From: a virus
Strand: one strand, 5' to 3'
IMG/VR virus record: IMGVR_UViG_3300037010_001275
Span: 1-64,000 of that record
DNA: 64,000 bases
Every line of letters begins with the position of its first letter. Position 1 is the first letter of the stretch. Under the pieces are notes generated by a model that worked only from the letters and a program-made list of their open reading frames with translations, ran no database searches and was not told where the DNA came from. A program made the translations under genes and the position numbers. Below are positions 59,296 to 64,000 of this stretch, piece after piece.

Positions 59296-60455
59296 AAAAG
59301 GGTTTCAGTCATGTCGACCACGATGTTCTTAATCTCAGCACCGCAGTGACGGCAGATGGCGTCGGGCAACTTGTATTCGACCTTGTATTTGTCCATCTTC
59401 TCTTTGATTGCCTTGTCGAGGAACTTGCGATCCTCTGATGGGATATCGACGATGGCGCGTAGCTTGTCCTCGATAGTCTCAAGCTGGATGTACTCGACAT
59501 CACCCTGCGCGAAAGCGTGGATGTGCGGGATGTATAGCTCTTCGACGTACTTCAAGTACGTAAAGATCTCTGGCTCGTAGCCCTTGAAGGACTCAGCACG
59601 CTGCAGGGACTTCAGGTAGTCGTGCAGAGTCGGAGTGCCAATATCGGCGATGATCTTAGTCTGCGGTAGGATCACGCGATCCTTCATATTGACCACGGAG
59701 TGCTTAACCAGTTCCTCGGGTGTGTAGTTCTTGGACAGGATGTCCTGAATGTACGCACCAGTGGCGGCCTCGTCCTTGGCCTGAATCAGCAGTTCCTTGG
59801 AAATGCGGGCCTTGTTCTCCTTACCGCACTTTGGACAGGAAACATCATAGTCAGTCTCGTTCGGAAAGGTAGCGCAGTAGATGCCATAGATTAGGGTCTC
59901 GAAGTCGTTTTCAGCAGTAACCTTCAGCCAGTCATCGAAGCGGATCTTGCCGAGTGAGCCATTGACCATGTGTGTATAGACGAAGTTGAAGAGCTTCATG
60001 TTCTGCTCTTTTTCCGTCCCGGTGAACTTACGCACCTTAATCATGTCGTCGTTGTTCAGCGACCGGAACGCGGCACGATAACCGGACTGCAGTGCGATAA
60101 CGTCGTAGGAAGGCTTCAGAAACAGGGTCTCGAGCTCTTGGAAGACGCCGAGTGGGTTGGGGCTTTTGACGATTTTGATCTTACTCAGATCGACCTGAAC
60201 GTTGCTCAGGACCTTGTCACGCAGTGCCTCGCGAGAGACAGTATCGGCTTGCGGAGCCTCGGTGGCGGGCTGAACAACAGTTTCGTTCTGCTGGAGCTCG
60301 CCAGCTTCGTCGCGGGTAACTTGGGACGATGCCGTGGTTGAAGTGGTCTGTTCAACAGCGGCATTGGCGACCTCGGCGGGGCTTTGCTCAGGTTGCTGAG
60401 TCTGCCCGTTGATCATCTTGCTGAGATCTTCCATAGAGTTGATTTCCATTGCCAT
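59274..60455 (-). CDS. baseplate hub protein, T4 gp26-like
   Basis: 393 aa. The N-terminal 90 residues are Gln/Thr/Ala-rich and probably disordered. The C-terminal part matches the T4 gp26 baseplate family: DWLKVTAENDFETLIYGIY followed by a zinc-ribbon half CPKCGKEN and, near the end, CRHCGAEI. In T4 this protein family belongs to the baseplate hub. AAAGGAT precedes the start. The stop lies inside an open -1 frame, suggesting a frameshift extension (see 59023). The gp25-like wedge gene is the gene directly upstream. Confidence 0.82.
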   Translation of the reverse strand: MAMEINSMEDLSKMINGQTQQPEQSPAEVANAAVEQTTSTTASSQVTRDEAGELQQNETVVQPATEAPQADTVSREALRDKVLSNVQVDLSKIKIVKSPNPLGVFQELETLFLKPSYDVIALQSGYRAAFRSLNNDDMIKVRKFTGTEKEQNMKLFNFVYTHMVNGSLGKIRFDDWLKVTAENDFETLIYGIYCATFPNETDYDVSCPKCGKENKARISKELLIQAKDEAATGAYIQDILSKNYTPEELVKHSVVNMKDRVILPQTKIIADIGTPTLHDYLKSLQRAESFKGYEPEIFTYLKYVEELYIPHIHAFAQGDVEYIQLETIEDKLRAIVDIPSEDRKFLDKAIKEKMDKYKVEYKLPDAICRHCGAEIKNIVVDMTETLFLSMVRA

Positions 60456-60580
60456 GTGCTTATCCTTTCGTGATTGGAAACGGTAATGTGACGGATGAAT
60501 GTCAGGGACTAAAGCGCTGTTTCACCTTTGAGCACTAGCAAAACTTCGGGCTGTAACTGGAACCTTGAACGCGAAGAAAA

Positions 60581-60609
60581 CACCCTAAGCCCGAAAGGAG
60601 CTTAGGGTG
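60581..60609 (-). terminator. terminator behind the gp25-like gene
   Basis: Ten-base perfect stem (60581-60590 with 60600-60609); the minus strand continues TTTTCTTCGCG. Confidence 0.75.
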
Positions 60610-60613
60610 TCTC

Positions 60614-61039
60614 TTAGAAGTAGAAGTCCGACTTTACGGAACTCCCCTTGTTGTTGGAACTAAACGTCAACGCAAAGGTGTCTTTCCCATCCACAGGTTT
60701 ACCAATGCGGAAAAAGATTACGAGGTACTCTTCTTTGGCAGTTCCAAGGTTCGACATTTTCACGTCGATGGCATCCACGGAGTCATTTGGAAGATAGGTC
60801 TCAACCTGACGATTAATCCGAGAACGGATCGACTCGAGAGTGTTCTCATCAGCGATCTCGTGTAGATAGGTTCCTATACCGACTCCAGCGTCAACGAGGT
60901 TAGGAATCGTCCCCGGCTCCATGAGAATGAGTGTCTGTAACCTGCGGGCTAAAGCGAGCATTCCCTTAATATTATGCGACGAGCGAAAAGCGTCCGGGAC
61001 AAACGTCGGCTCGTCCAATAGATCAGGGTTGGTGACCAT
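60614..61039 (-). CDS. baseplate wedge protein, gp25/GPW-like
   Basis: 141 aa, the usual size of gp25 proteins. The family pattern is visible: SHNIKGMLALARRLQTLILMEPGTIPNLVDAGVGIGTYLHEIADENTLESIRSRI in segments, then a beta-rich end. It is one of the most conserved parts of contractile-tail baseplates and docks the sheath. GAG is the only ribosome-like element before ATG. It is followed by the gp26-like gene. Confidence 0.88.
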   Translation of the reverse strand: MVTNPDLLDEPTFVPDAFRSSHNIKGMLALARRLQTLILMEPGTIPNLVDAGVGIGTYLHEIADENTLESIRSRINRQVETYLPNDSVDAIDVKMSNLGTAKEEYLVIFFRIGKPVDGKDTFALTFSSNNKGSSVKSDFYF

Positions 61040-61048
61040 GATTTACAC

Positions 61049-61513
61049 TCAGGTGTTATCGCCAATGCGGTAGACGTTGTCGCCATTCTCGCCACCAGAA
61101 GAGCCACCGTTCTTTTGGCTCTCGAGGTGGTCGACGATGTTAAAGGACTGGGCTTTGGAGAGCAGGACCTTGAGGATACCGATGTGCTCCTGCATGTACT
61201 TCAGCTGGTCGCGCTTAGCAGTATCTTCCTTGCAACTTATACACTTGGTCTTAGTGAACTGCTTCTTCTCGAGCTCCTCCTCGGCGGCGCGAAGCGCGTC
61301 GCGGATACGCTCGATGACTTCAGTCTTCTCCTCATGTGTGTCGATGTTGACGACACGCTTGGCGAGGTAGTCGATCTCCTTAATGGAATAGCCCTTCAGC
61401 TTGCGGGCTGCCCACGACACGAAGCTCTCGTAGGAGAACTCCTCATTCATGATCTGCTGCTCCTGACGGGTGAGGAGAGCCTCTCTGTCCAGAATGATGT
61501 GTTTATCGAACAT
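61049..61513 (-). CDS. hypothetical protein, 154 aa, near baseplate genes
   Basis: Unknown. Helical with a coiled-coil-like stretch (RIRDALRAAEEELEKKQ) and a single CISC pair, then a Gly/Ser/Asn-rich tail. AGGAACC precedes the start. Its gene lies 9 bases before the gp25-like gene; a tail assembly role is inferred from that. Confidence 0.7.
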   Translation of the reverse strand: MFDKHIILDREALLTRQEQQIMNEEFSYESFVSWAARKLKGYSIKEIDYLAKRVVNIDTHEEKTEVIERIRDALRAAEEELEKKQFTKTKCISCKEDTAKRDQLKYMQEHIGILKVLLSKAQSFNIVDHLESQKNGGSSGGENGDNVYRIGDNT

Positions 61514-61522
61514 GGTTGGTTC

Positions 61523-62014
61523 CTATGTGGTTGTGAGACGCAGGGTCGTCAAGCAACTGTCGTTGCGGACGAAGCCCATGCCTCGGATGTTGGTCAGAAG
61601 AATCTCGGAGAGCGGCCTTTTGTGGATGTCTACGAGACCGGAGGTCCCGAGGCGGTAGCCAGCATCGTATGCCTCGTCCGTGAGTTCCAGAAGCCCAAAA
61701 ATACTTGGATCCTTCGACTGGAACCTCTCGAGCAGCGGGATCGCCACGAACTCGCCCTTCGGGATGACGTGCCTGTTGAGGATGGTCCGCATCAGACTCT
61801 TCGAGAACGAGACGTGCAAATCCATCTCACGCTGAGTGTGGACCTCAGTCTTCCATTCGAGGAAGTTGCCACGGAAGAGACGATCCTTCATCTGATAATC
61901 AAGATCTACGACAAGTGCAATATCGTTTGTCGTGAAGATGCGTTCATCCAGGTCAAGCGTCAGGGTCTCCCGCTGAAAGAGGTCAAACACCTCCGGGTAA
62001 CTGAAAATTCTCAT
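61523..62014 (-). CDS. putative tail or neck protein, 163 aa
   Basis: Not assigned. Beta-rich with an acidic first third (TLTLDLDERIFTTNDIALVVD). AAAAGGAAAG precedes the start. It is in the same direction and close to the gp25-like gene, so a baseplate or tail completion role is plausible. A large antisense frame (61115..62776) covers this region but shows no ribosome site or family and is rejected. Confidence 0.7.
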   Translation of the reverse strand: MRIFSYPEVFDLFQRETLTLDLDERIFTTNDIALVVDLDYQMKDRLFRGNFLEWKTEVHTQREMDLHVSFSKSLMRTILNRHVIPKGEFVAIPLLERFQSKDPSIFGLLELTDEAYDAGYRLGTSGLVDIHKRPLSEILLTNIRGMGFVRNDSCLTTLRLTTT

Positions 62015-62044
62015 TGTGCTTTCCTTTTTCTTTTATTCTTTATG

Positions 62045-62758
62045 TCACGCCTCCAGCACCTTCTCTCTAAAATAGGCATTGAATGGCGTATAAACCTTAT
62101 CATTCACCTGAACGAAATCGAACCCCTCTCGGCGAGTGGCTTCAGCCTTCAGCTTCTCGAGTCTCTCGTCGCGTTTCTGGTAGTGCTCATTACCGCCCTT
62201 GATCTCGATGATCAGGTTCAGCGACGGGATGAAGAAGTCTGGAAGGTAAAACCTTGTCTTATCGCCGTCTTTATAGTAGATTGTTGGCGGCTCGGCAATG
62301 TATTCTCTCTTGAAGTGGTACACAGTCTCGAGGAAGTGGAGAAAGTGCGCCTCGTAGTTTCCCGTGACCGGAGTCTCAGACCCGTCCAGCCACTTGTAGG
62401 TCTGCGTGATGGAGCGCGAAGCCAGCATTTTCTTCTGATGCTCCGGCTCGTCTGTGATGTATACCTTACCGTACTTTTTCAACATCCGCGCCTTGAACTC
62501 CTCGCGGTACTGTTGTTTCTCGGTCTCCCCTGTGAACCGTTCGTAACGCTCAGTGACGGGGTTCCAGGCGGTCGGCTTACCGGAGATGACAGATCGTCCT
62601 TGCGTCTTGCCGTACTTGACGAAGAACCAGAACCGGGCCGGATCATCCCAACCGAGGTTCTCCATCTCACCCTTCTTGGTCTCAGCGATGTAGGCGTAGA
62701 GGGCTTGTTTCGACAGGAAAGTTTTCCCCTCATACTTGAATATCTTTTTCGCTGCCAT
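62045..62758 (-). CDS. PD-(D/E)XK nuclease-like protein, 237 aa
   Basis: The C-terminal domain has the restriction-endonuclease-like active site: Glu in TGNYEAHFLHFLE, Asp in RFYLPDFFIPS and the E-x-K of LIIEIKGG. This is the arrangement of a common phage family of uncertain target (capsid maturation, resolvase-like or DNA repair roles are possible). The N-terminal 130 residues are basic and may bind DNA (ALYAYIAETKKGEMENLGW). AGGAAAAG precedes the start. First gene of the minus-strand baseplate cluster, divergent from the spanins. Confidence 0.82.
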   Translation of the reverse strand: MAAKKIFKYEGKTFLSKQALYAYIAETKKGEMENLGWDDPARFWFFVKYGKTQGRSVISGKPTAWNPVTERYERFTGETEKQQYREEFKARMLKKYGKVYITDEPEHQKKMLASRSITQTYKWLDGSETPVTGNYEAHFLHFLETVYHFKREYIAEPPTIYYKDGDKTRFYLPDFFIPSLNLIIEIKGGNEHYQKRDERLEKLKAEATRREGFDFVQVNDKVYTPFNAYFREKVLEA

Positions 62759-62905
62759 AACTTTTCCTATGATTAACGATCATGACGTTAGCACCGAGAT
62801 CTTCCATACTACTATTTTGTTACATAATGTAATTGGAAAACATAAGAATAATTCTAAGGATTTTGATGATAGATCCTTCCAACAGTTTCCAATCGAGGTT
62901 TCATC

Positions 62906-63355
62906 ATGATTACAGTATTGCTCAAGAACTGGAAGCTTGGCTTCTTCACGGTGCTCATACTTCTCGTGGCATTCTTTGCTTACCAATGGAAGTCTGCCAA
63001 GGCTGAGATTGCCGAACAAGCAGTCGTTCTCAACCGAAAGATATCGACCCTAGAAGAGACGCTGGCCCACAACCAAGACCAACTCAAGAAGGCTGAAGAA
63101 ATCAATGAAGAATATGAGCGGAACGCCGAAGCTCAGAAAGTAATCGAAAAAGCTAACACTGAGGCCAAAGACCGACTCAGTGTGAAGACTGGAAAGGTCG
63201 ACCGTACCAAGGCAGAGCTCACACAGGAGTCCTATTCTCAGATCCCCGAGAATCGGGTACTCTCCGCCGAGAGCGTGAACATTATGATCAAGCTCATAGA
63301 GACAGTCGATCCTCTGCTGCCCGTCGAATCTAATTCTAACGTCTCACAGGGATAA
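62906..63355 (+). CDS. inner-membrane spanin, Rz-like
   Basis: 149 aa. One N-terminal membrane helix (about 10-27, LGFFTVLILLVAFFAYQW) with a short basic leader, then a long periplasmic coiled-coil stretch (about 28-105) of Lys/Glu/Ala heptads. This is the usual form of i-spanins. GAGGTTTC lies before ATG. The lipoprotein gene follows after four bases, which supports a spanin pair that fuses inner and outer membranes at lysis. Confidence 0.82.
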   Translation: MITVLLKNWKLGFFTVLILLVAFFAYQWKSAKAEIAEQAVVLNRKISTLEETLAHNQDQLKKAEEINEEYERNAEAQKVIEKANTEAKDRLSVKTGKVDRTKAELTQESYSQIPENRVLSAESVNIMIKLIETVDPLLPVESNSNVSQG

Positions 63356-63359
63356 GACC

Positions 63360-63701
63360 ATGAAAAAACTTATTATCATCATTACGGTGGCCCTTTCCCT
63401 CGTCGGCTGCGCCACAAACGGTGGAACCACTGTCGAGCGTGTTGACGTTAACATGACATCACGCAAGTTGCAGTTTGTCGAGTTGGATGAGGATATTCTC
63501 GCTGCCTGCAAGCAACCGCGCCCAATGGCCGAGCGTTTGCCTAGCCGCACTACCGGAAAGATCAAGGAGTCTGAGGTCGTGGCCGCTCTCGTGGAATCCT
63601 ACACGAACGAAGTAAACTGCTTCCTCGCGACAAGGGAGCTGTTCCGTCTGCAACGCGATGTTAAGTCCAAGCTTGAGAGTTCCTCCAATGACAACAAGTA
63701 A
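63360..63701 (+). CDS. outer-membrane lipoprotein spanin, Rz1-like
   Basis: 113 aa. Signal peptide MKKLIIIITVALSLVGC with a lipobox (LVGC, lipid-anchored Cys17) then a periplasmic domain. As the gene directly after an Rz-like i-spanin, it is the o-spanin candidate. At 113 aa it is larger than lambda Rz1 and is not proline-rich, so other periplasmic lipoproteins are possible. Its 3' end overlaps the start of the last gene. Confidence 0.78.
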   Translation: MKKLIIIITVALSLVGCATNGGTTVERVDVNMTSRKLQFVELDEDILAACKQPRPMAERLPSRTTGKIKESEVVAALVESYTNEVNCFLATRELFRLQRDVKSKLESSSNDNK

Positions 63702-64000
63702 CGATCTGGTCGTACTGGCTCGGCGGGATGTCGCCGAGCTAATCGAGCACTGCCGGAAGATTGTCGTAAAGGACCAAGATTTAGCGGATTCGCTCGAAAC
63801 ATCTGAGAGTATGATCGAAGCGTCAAGATACCTCGAGGTTTACTATAAGATCGATAAGTACCCATACCACGAAATCATCAAGATGGCGATCCTCGAGAAA
63901 GTCATCGGACTAGACCGTGCCGAGGATACCGTACTAGCTGCAGATGTTCGTACGTCCATCGAGGCGATGACGGACATCACAAACCAGCAAAGGGCTGAGG
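63688..64000 (+). CDS. partial hypothetical protein, cut by window end
   Basis: Starts at 63688 inside the last codons of the lipoprotein gene and stays open for at least 104 codons to the window end. N-terminal helices (LVVLARRDVAELIEHCRKI, then DKYPYHEIIKMAILEKVIG). No motif can be assigned; it is probably co-transcribed with the spanins. The ribosome site is only GAGAG. Confidence 0.65.
   Translation, partial: MTTSNDLVVLARRDVAELIEHCRKIVVKDQDLADSLETSESMIEASRYLEVYYKIDKYPYHEIIKMAILEKVIGLDRAEDTVLAADVRTSIEAMTDITNQQRAE

Noticed and set aside
61115-62776. 553-codon plus-strand open frame across the baseplate and nuclease genes
   Set aside because: Antisense to three genes with ribosome sites and recognised motifs; no ribosome site and low-complexity Leu/Val-rich content. 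It is a by-product of GC-rich third positions on the other strand.

Overview
The window looks like part of the genome of a very large (jumbo) tailed phage with a contractile tail and a Gram-negative host. Tail parts that can be recognised are a gp5-like spike, a PAAR spike tip, gp25-like and gp26-like baseplate proteins, several fibres and a beta-helical spike. The Gram-negative host is inferred from an Rz/Rz1-type spanin pair with a lipobox. The phage has its own multisubunit RNA polymerase pieces, a GroEL-like chaperonin, an NAD-dependent DNA ligase and a bacterial-style type IIA topoisomerase pair. This gene set recalls phiKZ/EL/OBP-type giant phages; that placement is inference from gene content. 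No tRNA or rRNA gene and no CRISPR array was seen.

Layout. 0.2-19.8 kb is almost all minus strand: a secreted lytic transglycosylase, small unknown genes, LigA, a TerC-like membrane protein, the ParC-like and ParE-like subunits, a lone plus-strand Nudix hydrolase, three tandem paralogues, and a MoxR ATPase / unknown / metallopeptidase-VWA operon. 20-30.8 kb is a plus-strand fibre and spike module containing broken fibre remnants. 31.2-32.5 kb holds a Dda-like helicase, followed by the gp5-like spike. 34.8-36.9 kb is a plus-strand cluster with two paralogues. 38.2 kb carries the beta-prime N-terminal polymerase subunit, then a papain-like hydrolase and three structural-type genes to 44.3 kb. 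44.4-47.1 kb holds small genes including PAAR and a RyR-domain protein. 47.2-62.8 kb is minus strand: the beta C-terminal polymerase subunit, UvsX/RecA, a DHH phosphoesterase, RNase H, primase, GroEL, the gp26-like and gp25-like baseplate proteins and a PD-(D/E)XK nuclease. 62.9-64 kb returns to the plus strand with the spanins and a gene cut by the window end.

Most notable result: the polymerase beta gene is interrupted by a 642-nt group I intron (47442..48083) that carries a decayed HNH homing endonuclease. The upstream frame would end early and the downstream frame has no ribosome binding site. Splicing at GGT/GAG joins them in frame inside the conserved RFG-E motif of RpoB. P1 with a U.G pair, a 6-bp P7 and a P9 hairpin can be read directly.

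Other points: a probable -1 frameshift extending the gp26-like baseplate protein; two small genes that each need a one-base correction at a short A run; a small ORF with an internal amber codon; a duplicated ligase tail with its terminator; an AT-rich motif (about ATATATAAT) upstream of at least six minus-strand transcription units that may be a phage promoter; and perfect-stem terminators between many units. Replication and recombination (topoisomerase, ligase, primase, UvsX, Dda-like helicase, RNase H), transcription (split polymerase), folding (GroEL, MoxR-VWA) and virion assembly are interleaved, as is usual in jumbo phages.
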